This document shows positions 31,871 through 43,200 of a stretch of DNA of 64,000 bases, piece after piece (within the stretch, counting starts at the first letter, position 1; each line of letters starts with the position of its first letter). A program made the position numbers and the translations under genes. Origin of the DNA: Mantamonas sphyraenae (Eukaryota; CRuMs; Mantamonadidae); the NCBI GenBank assembly GCA_026936335.1, contig JAPMXV010000076.1, positions 62,001 to 126,000 on the forward strand. Reading direction: 5' to 3'. The notes below the pieces were generated by a model, which saw only the letters and a list, made by a program, of their open reading frames with translations, was not told the origin of the DNA and did no database searches.

Positions 31871-32640
31871 AACACGTTGACCACACCCGCGTGTGCAGGG
31901 AGGCAGAGACGCCCCACAACCCGATTTTCCACGGTGGCGCCAATCCCCCTGGTCTGCGTTCTCAGCCCTGCTGAGGATCACACAGACACGCGTCGAGCAC
32001 ATACACCCCACCCAACCGTGCATACAACCTATGGGATGTGCCACATCACCCTCTACATGTCAATAGAGGTCCACCGCGAATACACGGGCCGCAGGAAACC
32101 CCACGCTCGCGCTAGAGGCGGGGAATCCGCCACCCGTTCCCTGCCGCTGCACCCCGCCACAGACCTCACCACGCCCCCACACTCTGCGTCCGGCCCCGTG
32201 TCACAGAGTGCCACCCGTTGCCTGATTCCCGATTTTGGGTGAAATTTTGGCCGATCCTTTTTTGCAATGGGTGATGTCAGCACTTTTTCCACCTCAAAAT
32301 GCAACCCCTGCTGAAACTGGGTCTATGCATAGATTCGCCATGGAAACCTCGACTTGTTCCTCGGCAGGATCACATGCGCTGTGTGTGCCGAGAACGGGGA
32401 GGTTGTTTGCGCCTTGTGTTTTTTCCGGTGGCGCATGTGCCCCAAACGAACAACATGAACGAGAGGGCGATGCATCCCTTCCAATGGTGACAGAATCGTC
32501 CCTGCCTGTTCTGCCCGAGTCTGGATTGCGTGTGTCACCAGCGCTACTGCTCTCTTCTGCCCCTTTCACTCAGCTGAATCTGTCGGACCCAGCGCGTTCA
32601 GGGTAGCATGGCAGACGACCACAACACGCGCCTGCAGGTT
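31871..32640. repeat. Dispersed repeat D, copy A
   Basis: About 770 bp, diverged copy of the elements at 46471 and 49556. Shared landmarks: ACACGTTGACCACACCCGCG, CACCCGTTGCCTG, TTTGGGTGAAATTTTGGCC and CCTTCCAATGGTGACAGAATC. I see no terminal inverted repeats or coding capacity, so it could be a non-autonomous mobile element or a subtelomere-like segment. Confidence 0.85.
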
Positions 32641-32700
32641 CATGAGGTCTGATGCCAGCAAAAACCAAACCCACCTCACCTTCGTCCGCACCTCCGCTGC

Positions 32701-32844
32701 ATGTGTGGCAGACGGTACCCGCGCAAGGGCAGGGTGACGGACCACAAGAAGCAGGCAGTGGGGTTCGCCTGCGACGAGTGCGGTCATCGGCTGGCACGCA
32801 AGGACCGCCTGGCAGAGCACAAGTGCATCTACCACTGCTGCTGA
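32701..32844 (+). CDS. Short C2H2-like zinc-finger frame
   Basis: A 47-residue frame beginning MCGRRYPRKGRVTDH, with one complete finger-like segment (ACDECGHRLARKDRLAEH, then CIYHC). The first finger lacks its usual second spacing, and an in-frame Cys just upstream of the ATG (LRCMCGRRY) suggests the frame begins earlier in another exon. It sits immediately after dispersed repeat A. It is probably a fragment of a larger zinc-finger gene broken by the repeat; the pattern of Cys and His residues is the only evidence. Confidence 0.45.
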   Translation: MCGRRYPRKGRVTDHKKQAVGFACDECGHRLARKDRLAEHKCIYHCC

Positions 32845-33202
32845 GCAGAGGGCAGGAGCGCGGGGGAAGGGAGGGGGAAGGGACGACGGCAATGCAGCAC
32901 ACACACACACACACCAACTGTCTTTCAATTCCACCATCGCCAACTGACAACTGATAGCCTGCTTCACAGTCTTGTGCAGTCGTTGTTTTTTCGTGCGTGC
33001 ATGGATGTACGCATGGTGAGATGGTTCGTGTGGGACTGAGCAGATGCAAGAAGAGAGCAAACGAATGCAGTGCCATGCTGTGTTCCCTTGCTTCATTGTG
33101 CCGCCCATTGGGGGGTGCCCGAGTCCTTGGGCATGCGGCTGCTCGCACTCACTCTCCCATCACCGGTTCAGCCTGGCCAGATTCACACGAGAATCCAGGA
33201 AC

Positions 33203-33622
33203 ATGTCACTCCTGTTGCTGCTGGCATTGTGGCCATGGCACATCGGGGCAATGTACCACGCGTTGCTGCTCCGACCGTCCGACACCCGAACATGCGCCCC
33301 AACCCGCGCATCATTGCTGCATCCCATCACGGAGCAGGAGCTTCGACGTGTCCCCGTGACCCCACGATACATCCCGAGCCACGAGCCGTACCCGTCGCGA
33401 GAGCTGGACCGAGCGTACCGGGGATTGCTGGTGCCGTTCACATTGCGCACGCGGAGGTTTGTGTTGCAGTTGAAGGACATGTTTTGTTGGGTTGTGGTGA
33501 TGGAGGGTGCGCAAGGAGCTCGGGTGTATTTTGAGCAAGACAGCGACTGCACGCCACTGCACGCCACTGCACGCCACTGCACGCCACTGCACACCCCTGA
33601 ACAGCAGGCCATGCAATTCTGA
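33203..33622 (+). CDS. Hypothetical secreted or membrane-anchored protein
   Basis: A frame from ATG 33203 with a hydrophobic start (MSLLLLLALWPWHIGAMYHALLL) and then Arg/Pro-rich sequence. It runs through an 11-bp-repeat minisatellite at 33550-33593, where the residues become repetitive (CTPLHATARH). The opposite strand is also open here (SFNCNTNLRVRNVNGTSNPRYARSSSRDG), and I cannot tell which strand is coding, or whether either is. Confidence 0.25.
   Translation: MSLLLLLALWPWHIGAMYHALLLRPSDTRTCAPTRASLLHPITEQELRRVPVTPRYIPSHEPYPSRELDRAYRGLLVPFTLRTRRFVLQLKDMFCWVVVMEGAQGARVYFEQDSDCTPLHATARHCTPLHTPEQQAMQF
33548..33595. repeat. 11-bp minisatellite
   Basis: Four to five tandem copies of ACGCCACTGC with one linking base, ending in a variant copy. 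Confidence 0.9.
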
Positions 33623-33719
33623 CACCCATCAATTCTCTTCTGGCACCTCCACACGCCAGCGTCTCGGACAATCTACCCTTCGCTGCGGGTTTGTTTTGAA
33701 ACTTGCTGTGTGCAGGAGG

Positions 33720-33977
33720 ATGAAGTTGTTAATTCCCCCCCCTGCTGGCTCGATCTTTGTCTCAGGGACTGTGCGACCCATAGACCTCTCCTGGAATCCT
33801 CCCGTGGATTATTACCAGCGAAGCCCCGTACATGGACCTAGCTGTTGTACAGACATTGAAAATCACAATGCGGATTGCCAAGGGTGTATCAAGGATGGGA
33901 AATGGGTTTGTTCGTCGGTGCATCCTCCATCTGGTGGAATCGCTGTTGCTGCTGGTGGCCGGGATTCTTGTTTGTGA
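33720..33977 (+). CDS. Hypothetical Cys-containing small protein
   Basis: An 85-residue frame beginning MKLLIPPPAGSIFVSG with a Cys-rich middle (SCCTDIENHNADCQGCIKDG). No family recognised. The frame is short and the region is poor in other signals. Confidence 0.3.
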   Translation: MKLLIPPPAGSIFVSGTVRPIDLSWNPPVDYYQRSPVHGPSCCTDIENHNADCQGCIKDGKWVCSSVHPPSGGIAVAAGGRDSCL

Positions 33978-34021
33978 CTGGCAGTGATGTGTGACTGGAG
34001 CGGAGGAATGGGGGCACACTG

Positions 34022-34171
34022 ATGACGACCATCGTGGCAGCGAGTGTGCTGGTGGTGTGTCTGTGGTATGCGCTGCGAGATGTGTGGGCTGGTGTGCAGG
34101 AGAGACAGCGGGAGAAGCAAGTGGATGAGGACAAGGCGAGTGCAGCAGAGAAAGTTTTATGGCAGCGGTGA
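34022..34171 (+). CDS. Small single-span protein (49 residues)
   Basis: The frame starts MTTIVAASVLVVCLWYALRD, giving one membrane span, followed by a charged helix (QERQREKQVDEDKASAAEK). The size and composition are those of a genuine small tail- or signal-anchored protein. It may be a separate gene or the last exon of the frame at 33720, which ends 45 bp upstream. It converges on the U-box gene, whose stop is 50 bp away. Confidence 0.35.
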   Translation: MTTIVAASVLVVCLWYALRDVWAGVQERQREKQVDEDKASAAEKVLWQR

Positions 34172-34218
34172 CGTCCCCTGTTCCATGCGGATACCACACA
34201 TGGGTCGCCCCGCCCGCC

Positions 34219-37200
34219 TCACTGCTTCTCCCCCATCAACTGCTGCACCAGTGCTTCCAGTGCACTGATCCGCTTCTCAAATGCAATTTCCGTACGCCAG
34301 CGACTCAACCGCTGCTCGGTCGTCTCTCCCATCACATTCGCTCCCAGGCCCAGCAGCAGCTCAAACAATCCACGGTCGTCCTCTTCGCCTGCAATCTGCA
34401 ACGGCGTTCTCCCTCCCACCTGCGCATTCACGTCCACAAACTCCGCGCACACTTCAACCAGCGCGTGCGCTGCTTCGCCACCACGCAGCACATGCTCCCA
34501 CACCGTCCGTGGCGCGTCTCCACCCACCATCTCCACATCATCCACCGAGTACCCTGCCTCCAACAGCACCCTCAACACGGCGACCTGTGCCGTCGTCGTC
34601 TCCACAGCCACGTGCACCAGTTGCTGTCCTGCGGCGTTTGTCGTCTCGTCAGTCCTCGCCGCACCCGCAAGCGCCACCTGCAAACACTCACTGTGCCCTC
34701 GACGCACCAACACATGCAAGCACGTCTCATCACCTCCTGCGCTCTCCTCCTGCGGCGCCCACCACTGCCATCCCGTCGCTGCACGTGCCAGCACACGCAC
34801 CGCTGCTTCATCCCCCTCGCTGCACGCTTGCCACGCCCACCTCTTTGCCGCCTCACTCACATCGACGCCCGTCATCTCTGCTGCCATGTCCATGCCCTCG
34901 GCAACCACCAGGCCCACAGCACGCCCACATCCACGCGCATCCACACGCTCCGACGTCAGCACCACTTGCACAAACCTACCCGCTCCCACATGCTTCACCA
35001 ACTCCACCAACAGTCTATCATCCACCGTCTCCTCCATCACCGCTGCTTCCAACACCGTGCCCAGTTCTCCGTTCTTCCCCACGCTTGCCAACGGGGTCCC
35101 ACCAAAGCGCAGCACCGTCTGCACCACCTCCACGTCGCCTCGACTCACTGCCACCTCCACGATCGTCTGTCCTTCCCCGTCGCGTACTTCCTGCACCTCT
35201 GCCACCGTCGGTGCCTCCATCAACCCAAACAGCCTGCTCAGATCTTCTGCACACAGCGACGCCGTCATCGCGTGTGCTACCAACTGTGACGACGTGCGCG
35301 AGTCCGTGGACGATGATGAAGACGACGACGACTGCGTTCCCTCTTCAACAACGCTACCCATCGCAACCACGGGTGTGTCGTGTGCGCTACGGACAAGCAA
35401 CGCCAGCGCGTCGAGTTGCGACAAGATCTCAGTCGTCAGCAAAGCACGCGCACCGTCGCCCAGCCGCTCTGCACGCTCACGTGGCTCCCCAGCACAGGCA
35501 CACCCAAGTGCACCAAGCCGTTCCACAAGCCACGCCACGGTTTCCGCCTTTGACACGTGCTGCACCGCCTCATGCGCCACCGCCACCAGCTCTAGCCACA
35601 CACACATCTCTCCCACACACGCGTTGGCCGCCTGTGCTGCCACACGCGCCGCACTCAACACGTCAAGCATCGCTCGCTCTCCGTTCAGTAGCACGCCCCA
35701 TTGCACACCCGTGTATCGCAACACCTTGCCACCTCCACCCGCACCTTGCTCTTCCCCATTACTCTCACTCACCCCGTCCTTGCCTGGAGCGTCCCATTTC
35801 GCCGCCGCGTCGTCATCGGCCGCACGTCCACGCACCGACACCGTCCGACCCATCAGCGTTTCCTTCCCCAGCCGCGGCGTCTCTGCCAGCAGCTTCTCCA
35901 CAGCCTCCACCTCCCCTGCCTCTATCGCATCGATCAGTGCTTGTTGCACCTTGCGTTCAAGATACATCTCGTCTTCCAGCTGCGGATACTCGCCCAGCAG
36001 CGCTTCGATCTCGTTGCGTGTTCGCCGATCCGCAATCATCACGTCCTTGTTGTCCACCGTCCCATTCGTACACGGATCCGTGTCGTGCTCCAACAGCCAC
36101 TCCTCCAAACATTCTCGCTCATACGCATGCGACATCTCCCCTTCCACAACCGTCACGCACGGGTCTTGCATCAGCTGCGCACTGATTGGACACACCAGTC
36201 CTTCGGGGATCTCCACCACCGCAACCTTCTTCGACGCCTCCATCGCCTCCACTGACGCACGCACCATGGCCAGCATCTCGTCCACTTCTTCAGAAGGCAT
36301 CGCCGTTCCCTGCAACACCGTCGATCGCCACGCCTCTCTTGCTCCATCCGCCTCGCGTTCCACCAGGCGGAGTACTTGCTGAAGAGGTAGTGACCGCGCC
36401 ACGCCACCATCTCCAAGCAAATGCAGCACGCCGTTGTTCTCAGCCATCTCGTATGGGGTGAAACGCGCAGACTTGGGTCTCGTGTGCGGGTTCGCCCCAT
36501 GAGACAACAAGAACGCACACATCGCCTCGCTGTTGCTCTCCACAGCCACGTGCAGTGCTGTTGTCTCCCCATCGGGCCATGTGTCCACGGGCACACCCCA
36601 ATCCAGTAGAGATTTCATCGTCGCTGTGTCTTGGTCGCGGGCCGCTTGAACAAACGCCTCCGCTCGTGATTTGTTGCGTAAGATCGACTGGTCAGCCCCA
36701 GTGATTCCATCAACACGCCAAATCGATCGGTTGACCTCTAGCGCACGGGCCACTGCTGCGGCACCTTGGTCGCCGATCTTGTTGTTGTAGAGGTACAGCG
36801 TCTGCAGCGTGCTATTCTTCTCAAGCGCAGTGGCCACTGCTGCGGCACCTTGGTCGCCGATCTGGTTGCCGCGGAGGTGCAGCGTCTGCAGCGTGCCATT
36901 GTCCTCAAGCGCACTGGCCACTGCTGCCGCACCTTGGTGGCCGATCTGGTTGTACCCGAGGTTCAGCGTCTGCAGCGTGGTGTTGACCTCAAGCGCACGG
37001 GCCACTGCTGCAGCACCTTGGTCGCCGATCTGGTTGTTGTTGAGGTCCAGCGTCTGCAGCGTGCTATTCTTCTCAAGCGCACGGGCCACTGCTTCGGCAC
37101 CATGGTGGCCGATCTGGTTGAACCCGAGGTTCAGCCTCTGCAGCGTGCTGTTGACCTCAAGCGCACGGGCCACTGCTGCGGCACCTTGGCCGCCGATCTT

Positions 37201-37519
37201 GTTGTTGTAGAGGTACAGCGTCTGCAGCGTGCTGTTGCCATCAAGCGCACGGGCCACTGCTGCGGCACCTTGGTCGCCGATCTGCTTGGCGTAGAGGTTC
37301 AGCGTCTGCAGCGAGTGAAATCCAGAGAAACGCATCTCCCCGCGCGTGTGAGCATAATGCACGGAACCAAACATCCCTAGGTCGTCCAAACCATCCCCAA
37401 CATACGCTACCATGCGCTTTCATTGCCTCGATCACCTTGTCAATGTCAATATCGCCCGTGAGAAGCGATTTCCACTCAGCCACCGAGAGGGCTTTTTCGC
37501 TCGCTTTTCTGCACACCAT
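34219..37519 (-). CDS. LRR-ankyrin-U-box protein (putative E3 ubiquitin ligase)
   Basis: Predicted 1066 residues: exon 1 (37519-37406, MVCRKASEKALSVAEWKSLL...; an upstream in-frame ATG exists at 37598) and exon 2 (37305-34219). Domains: about nine RI-type LRRs (TLQTLYLYNNKIGDQGAAAVARALE); ankyrin repeats (TTALHVAVESNSEAMCAFLLSHGANP); a U-box near residues 400-470 (GLVCPISAQLMQDPCVTV...YERECLEEWL); a long region with weaker ankyrin-like units; clear C-terminal ankyrins (GGRTPLQIAGEEDDRGLFELLLGLGANV); and a short coiled coil. U-boxes bind E2 enzymes and promote ubiquitin transfer; the LRR and ankyrin arrays would choose substrates. The N-terminus and intron position match the LRR-ankyrin gene at 2015, so the two share ancestry. 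Confidence 0.85.
37306..37405 (-). other. Intron (100 nt) of the LRR-ankyrin-U-box gene
   Basis: Minus-strand donor AGC|GTATGTTGG and acceptor CACTCGCTGCAG|ACGCTG, phase 0. Position and phase match the intron of the LRR gene at 2015. The frame happens to stay open through the intron, so an unspliced reading is possible but gives non-repeat sequence. Confidence 0.7.
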
Positions 37520-37838
37520 TGTGGACAACGAGGATGTTTTGAAAGGCTGATATGTCAGTTGCAACCCAGTACGCACCCCAGCGTCACTTTGCATCGTCAT
37601 AGCTTCAATTCATGGCCACTCACCTCGACGACATGTTTGCGTGTGTCCTCACCCGCAGCAACGAGGCACATTGAATCACACCGTCGCCGCCTCCCCGGCA
37701 AGCGACCCGTCTTTAACCCTGCCTCCACGCAGCGGACAAGATACTCCTTTCTCGCACCAAGAGGCGGTTATCTTTTCCGCTGCGTGAGGGCACGACGGGA
37801 GAGAGCACGCCGAAAAGTGCAAGCACGGCGCACTGTGC

Positions 37839-38057
37839 CCCAAACGAACAACATGAAAGGAAGGGCGATGCATTCCTTCCAATGGTGACAGAATCACCCA
37901 CTGCCTGTTCTGCCCGAGTCTGGATCGCGTGTGTCACCAGCGCTACTGCTCTCTCTTGTGCCCCTTTCACTCAGCTGAATCAGTCGGACCCAGCGCGTTC
38001 AGGGTAGCATGGCAGACGACCACAACACGCGCCTGCAGGTTCATGAGGTCTGATGAG
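37839..38057. repeat. Dispersed repeat D, copy D (3' part only)
   Basis: Matches the last ~210 bp of copy A (CAAACGAACAACATGAA, then CTTTCACTCAGCTGAATC and CACAACACGCGCCTGCAGG). The common end point near TCATGAGGTCTGATG in copies A and D may mark a true element end. Confidence 0.85.
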
Positions 38058-39698
38058 ATGTCTTCCAATGGGATGCTCGCTTCAGCAGTGCCGTGGTGCT
38101 GGGCCCCACCACCGTGTTCCAATGTGCAAGTGTACGGTGCTGACGCACTCTGAGCAGTGGGCAAAAAGAGGTCGCTGTGGGGTTGGATGGGTTGGATCCA
38201 AAGAACGACTTGGATTGCTGGCATTGTTGTCCGTCTTACTCACAAGAGAGACACGAAACAAAACGAACGAACCCGCAGTGCAGTGCAGTGCCAGTGCAGC
38301 TCTCTCTCGTTCTTTGCGTGGGTTGTGGCCTGCACAGCAGCACTTCAATGATCCAACTGTTTCCCTTTCAGCCCATTTTTGGAACCCCAACCCGACCCAA
38401 TTTGCCAGAAAGCAATTCGCCACCTGTGCAACCCTCGCAACCCCCCGGGACACAACTTGCCTCTTGCTGTGTTTCCGAATGGGGTTTGCCGGCTTGCCAT
38501 GGCCACCATGCATGCCAGACAGCACGTGACGCGTGGATACGAAACAAACTCAATCCAGTGCAAGGATTCAGTGAGTGTGCCTCCCCCTTTGAATCTCTTT
38601 CTGTCCGTGCTCGTCGAGGAGGCTGCCTGCCTCCCCCGCCCCTTCCCGCCACTCCTCTTGCTCCAGGGGACATGTTGACACAAATTCAGCGACCATCCCA
38701 CCCTTTCCACACGCATGTCTGTGTGTCACTCGAAAGTTGCAGTGGCATTGATTCACCAGGGCCTCACATGGTGGTTCGCCGGGTTGGATGATGCACACAC
38801 TGGCCACTCCACACGGTGCCACAGCCCTAACCCACAGGACAGGCAACAGCGACATTGTGCATCCACGCCTGCCATCCGATCCCCCCACCCCCTCCCTTCA
38901 TGCGGAGGGACGAGCATGCGCATGTTTACGCCGAAAGGAGGCCGGTTTGGGTTGGCTGGGTGGTGAGGGAAGCTGGAATCAGCGCTGTGTGGGCTCCTGG
39001 CACCGCTGTAGGGGCAAGCACCACTTGCCCATGGTACCATACACTCTTAGACACCAATCCAGACATCTAAATGCAGTTTCAAATGAATACGATGCACGTA
39101 GCACTAAAGCCACGCGATACAGTGCCGCCGGATTGCAACGCCCCGTGTGGTTGTATGTGGTATGTGGGTGCACATCCAACCACCTTGGCCTGTGCAATGC
39201 AGTGCAGTGCAAAACGTTGTGCCAGCGAAAGCGGTGTCAAATGCTCAGGAAAGGAGCAGGAGCGAGGCAAACGTGGGCGTTTGGAGCCGCCTGCTGGCCC
39301 ATACATATATTTGGCGATGGTGGCCGAGGGGCCCGGAACCCAGACCCAGCTCAGCACCACCGGGTGCCATGCTGCCGTTCCACATGCCACCCATGTTTGC
39401 ATTGGATGCAGTTGGGCCGGTACGTGGCAAGCAGGTACTCATTGCATCGTCCATCGTGGACACAGAGGTGTGTAAAGAGGAGGAAAACCCGGCTGCGCAG
39501 AATGGCTGGCTTTAGTGCTCACCATGCGTTGAACATGTGTCCTTGTGCCAGAGGGGAGCCTGGGTATGTGGCTTCCGAATGTGAGATGGGCAACTTTAGC
39601 AATGGAGTGTGCTGCCCATTTGGTATGGTGCCGCAAGTGCACTGGGTGTGCCCCCCACCCCCACCCCACCCCACCCCACCCACCCATCACACCAAAAG
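38058..39698. other. Spacer without a confident gene
   Basis: Open frames on both strands here have unusual, Cys/Trp/His-rich translations and no splice support. I see no domain, RNA gene or mobile-element signature. Confidence 0.45.
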
Positions 39699-40208
39699 TC
39701 ACAACCGTGGGCTTTGCAGACACAAAAGGCTCCATGTGTGTATGGCAACAACATGGCACGCACAGCGTGTCACATTGGGCTTGGCAGGCCACACCACGCG
39801 CAGGTAACCCAGCGCATCCGTGCGTGCGTCCCATTCGTACCCCTTCGCCTGACCCAACAGTTGCTGCAGTTGCACCAGAGCCAGTCGATCCCGTGCGAGC
39901 ATGTCCACCTTGCTTCTGGGGCTCTCATCCTCCTCCTCCTCCTCCTCCTCCTCCGTCATTCTGTCCGACAGCCCCGGCGTAGTCTGCCACACAAACGCAC
40001 TCAGGGCCTCGACCACGCTGCCATGGACCACATTCCCGTCCTCGTAGTCAAAGCGGGCATCGGTGGCAAGCAGCTTTAGGGGCAAGGGATTTCTGCGACC
40101 GGCGTGGCGTTGCTTTGCTTGGCTTTCCTGCATCAGCAATGGGAAATGGGGACAATCGGCCTGTGTGATCCGTAGAGACACATATGGATGTGTGTCGTAG
40201 TACAACAC
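39699..40208 (-). CDS. Hypothetical protein divergent from the BTB gene
   Basis: 169 residues, starting MLYYDTHPYVSLRITQADCPH. A plausible central segment (LLATDARFDYEDGNVVHGSVVEALSAFVWQ) is followed by a Glu run (from GAG repeats) and a helical stretch (LARDRLALVQLQQLLGQAKGYEW). The start lies 78 bp from the BTB gene ATG on the other strand, so the two may share a bidirectional promoter. The last ~30 residues look less protein-like and may be intronic. No family recognised. Confidence 0.45.
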   Translation of the reverse strand: MLYYDTHPYVSLRITQADCPHFPLLMQESQAKQRHAGRRNPLPLKLLATDARFDYEDGNVVHGSVVEALSAFVWQTTPGLSDRMTEEEEEEEEDESPRSKVDMLARDRLALVQLQQLLGQAKGYEWDARTDALGYLRVVWPAKPNVTRCACHVVAIHTWSLLCLQSPRL

Positions 40209-40285
40209 CGAGGGTGTTTGTCGTTGCTTGCATGTGTGTGCGCTCGACTCGCTGGCGACGGGAGTGACTTTGGTCGTTGGTGCGC

Positions 40286-43200
40286 ATGTTCACACAGATA
40301 AAACATCGGATGTCGACACGAGACGGAAAGGCGGGCACAGCAGCAGGCAACGAAGCGTCGTTGAAGTACGGCGGCATGGAACTGGACACCTCGGGGGCGA
40401 ATCATTACCTGCACGGACAGCGCGAAAACGAGTACGGACCTGCTTCGCAGTTCAGCGCCAATCAGGATCCCATGCAGCAGCAGTTCCACGACTGGTTTGT
40501 CAACCAGTGGGACTGCGACGTGACGCTCAAGCTTTGCATCGCCGATGAAGGTGAGTGCGACGGGTGCGACGGGAGGGCTTTTTGTGCGTTGTCAGGAACA
40601 CAATGGCTCACCGTTGGCACAGGCAAAGACGACGAACAAACACAGGTGGCCGCTTCCCTGGGATCACATTCCCTGTTCCTGCGCATGTTCTCGGGCTACT
40701 TTCGTGACATGCCCTACGAGCGGGAGGATATGGTCGAGCAGCCTGTGTTGGCGCGGTGTGAGGAACACGTGCAGGCGTTTCGCGCCGCCATCGAGTGGTG
40801 CTACACCCAAAGGATCCCAACAGGCGACCCTGCGCTGTGCTACTCACTGCTGTGTGTGGCCAGTGAGTGGCGCATGGCCAAATTGACCGAGCAGGTGCTG
40901 CACTGGGTGCAAAGTGCACAGCTCTCTGCTGCACAGGTCGCTCGGATGTGCAAACGTGCCTTTCAATGTGGCTGTACGCCCGTGTATCACCAGGCTGTGC
41001 AGATGTTGGCTGACCGATGGGAACAGGTGGTGGCGGCAGGCGACGCCATTGATCTCGGGTACATGAACGCGGGTGTGTTTTGTACCTTGGTCAGCCAAGC
41101 AGTCGCACAGAACGACAACCGCCTGGACGAGGGTCTGGGTGAGGTGGTGGGACGCTACCTGCGCACAGACAACATCGTGGAGCTATGCGACGAGGACGAC
41201 GTCGAGTACCTGACTCTGCTGATGGGGCAAGTGGAGCACAACGAAGAAGCTGTGCTGTTGCGTCTGTGTCTGGCAACGCAGGCCGATCCACAGTCATTGT
41301 GCATGCAGATGGCGGGAAAACTCCAGACTCTGGTGGACGAGGACAAGATGGATATGAACGCCCTGCCTGTCGACGTCGTGGTGCAGGTGTTGTCGCAGGA
41401 CGAAATGACGGTGAATAGTGAAGACGTCGTGCTTGGATTGGTGCGTCAGTACGTGGCACAGCATGACGGCGACGGGGAGGAGCAAGGGTGGGAGAAACGT
41501 GTGTTCGGATGTGTGCGTTGCGGCCTGCTCTCGGCCGATGTCCTCAAAGCGGCAAAGAAGGAGATTCGGCAGATGCTGGGCGCAGACGTGTACGGAGACG
41601 CACTCGAGGACTGTATGTCAGTCCGCGACGGGGGCGAACCAGAGAATTGTACAAAGCGCATGGCACCGGCAAAGGAGATCGCAGTCAAGCCGGCGATGCC
41701 CCCAACCACGCAGTCGACCGTGAATCCAAACATGGGCTTGAGTAAGTCGGGTGATGAAGCAGGTGATGAGGGAGCGAGCTGGGAGGAGCGCATTCGTGGA
41801 GCAGTAGGCGGCAGGAAGGACTGACACAGAGGACGCAGAACGTAAGTCGGGTGATGAAGCAGGTGATGAGGGAGCGAGCTGGGAGGAGCGCATTCGTGGA
41901 GCAGTAGGCGGCAGGAAGGACTGACACAGAGGACGCAGGGAGTAAGTCGGGTGATGAAGCAGGTGATTAGGGGGCGAGCTGGGGAGAAGCGCATTCGTGG
42001 AGCAGTGGGTGGCAGGAAGGACTGACACAGAGGACGCAGAACGTAAGTCGGGTGATGAAGCAGGTGATGAGGGAGCGAGCTGGGAGGAGCGCATTCGTGG
42101 AGCAGTAGGCGGCAGGAAGGACTGACACAGAGGACGCAGGGAGTAAGTCGGGTGATGAAGCAGGTGATGAGGGAGCGAGCTGGGGAGAAGCGTAGTCGTG
42201 GAGCAGTGCGTGGCAGGAAGGACTGACACAGAGGACGCAGGGGGTAAGTCGGGTGATGAAGCAGGTGATGAGGGGGCGAGCTGGGGAGGAGCGCATTCGT
42301 GGAGCAGTAGGTGGTAGGAAGGACTGACACAGAGGACGCAGGGAGTAAGTCGGGTGATGAAGCAGGTGATGAGGGGGCGAGCTGGGGAGGAGCGCATTCG
42401 TGGAGCAGTGGGTGGTAGGAAGGACTGACACAGAGGACGCAGAACGTAAGTCGGGTGATGAAGCAGGTGATGAGGGGGCGAGCTGGGGAGGAGCGCATTC
42501 GTGGAGCAGTGGGTGGTAGGAAGGACTGACACAGAGGACGCAGAACGTAAGTCGGGTGATGGAGCAGGCGATGAGGGGGCGAGCTGGGGAGAAGCGTAGT
42601 CGTGGAGCAGTAGGCGGCAGGAAGGACTGACACAGAGGACGCAGGGAGTAAGTCGGGTGATGAAGCAGGTGATGAGGGGGGGAGCTGGGGAGAAGCGTAG
42701 TCGTGGAGCAGTAGGCGGCAGGAAGGACTGACACAGAGGACGCAGAACGTAAGTCGGGTGATGAAGCAGGTGATGAGGGGGCGAGCTTGGGAGAAGCGCA
42801 TTCGTGGAGCAGTGGGTGGCAGGAAGGACTGACACAGAGGACGCAGTTGGTAAGTGGGGTGATGAAGCAGGTGACGAGGGGGCGAGCTGGGGAGGAGCGT
42901 AGTCGTGGAGCAGTGGGTGGTAGGAAGGACTGACACAGAGGACGCAGCTCGTAAGTGGGGTGATGAAGCAGGTGATGAGGGGGCGAGCTGGGGAGAAGCG
43001 TAGTCGTGGAGCAGTGGGTGGCAGGAAGGACTGACACAGAGGACGCAGGGAGTAAGTCGGGTGATGAAGCAGGTGATGAGGGGGCGAGCTGGGAGAAGCG
43101 TAGTCGTGGAGCAGTGGGTGGCAGGAAGGACTGACACAGAGGACGCAGAACGTAAGTCGGGTGATGAAGCAGGTGATGAGGGGGGAGCTGGGGAGAAGCG

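Noticed and set aside
33160-33654. Minus-strand gene (SFNCNTNLRVRNVNG...)
   Set aside because: Both strands are open and neither has a recognisable domain; I kept only a low-confidence plus-strand call because it has an ATG followed by a signal-like start.
34281-36185. Plus-strand frames of 634 and 498 residues opposite the U-box gene
   Set aside because: Shadows of the minus-strand coding sequence: Ser/Pro/His-rich, no domains.
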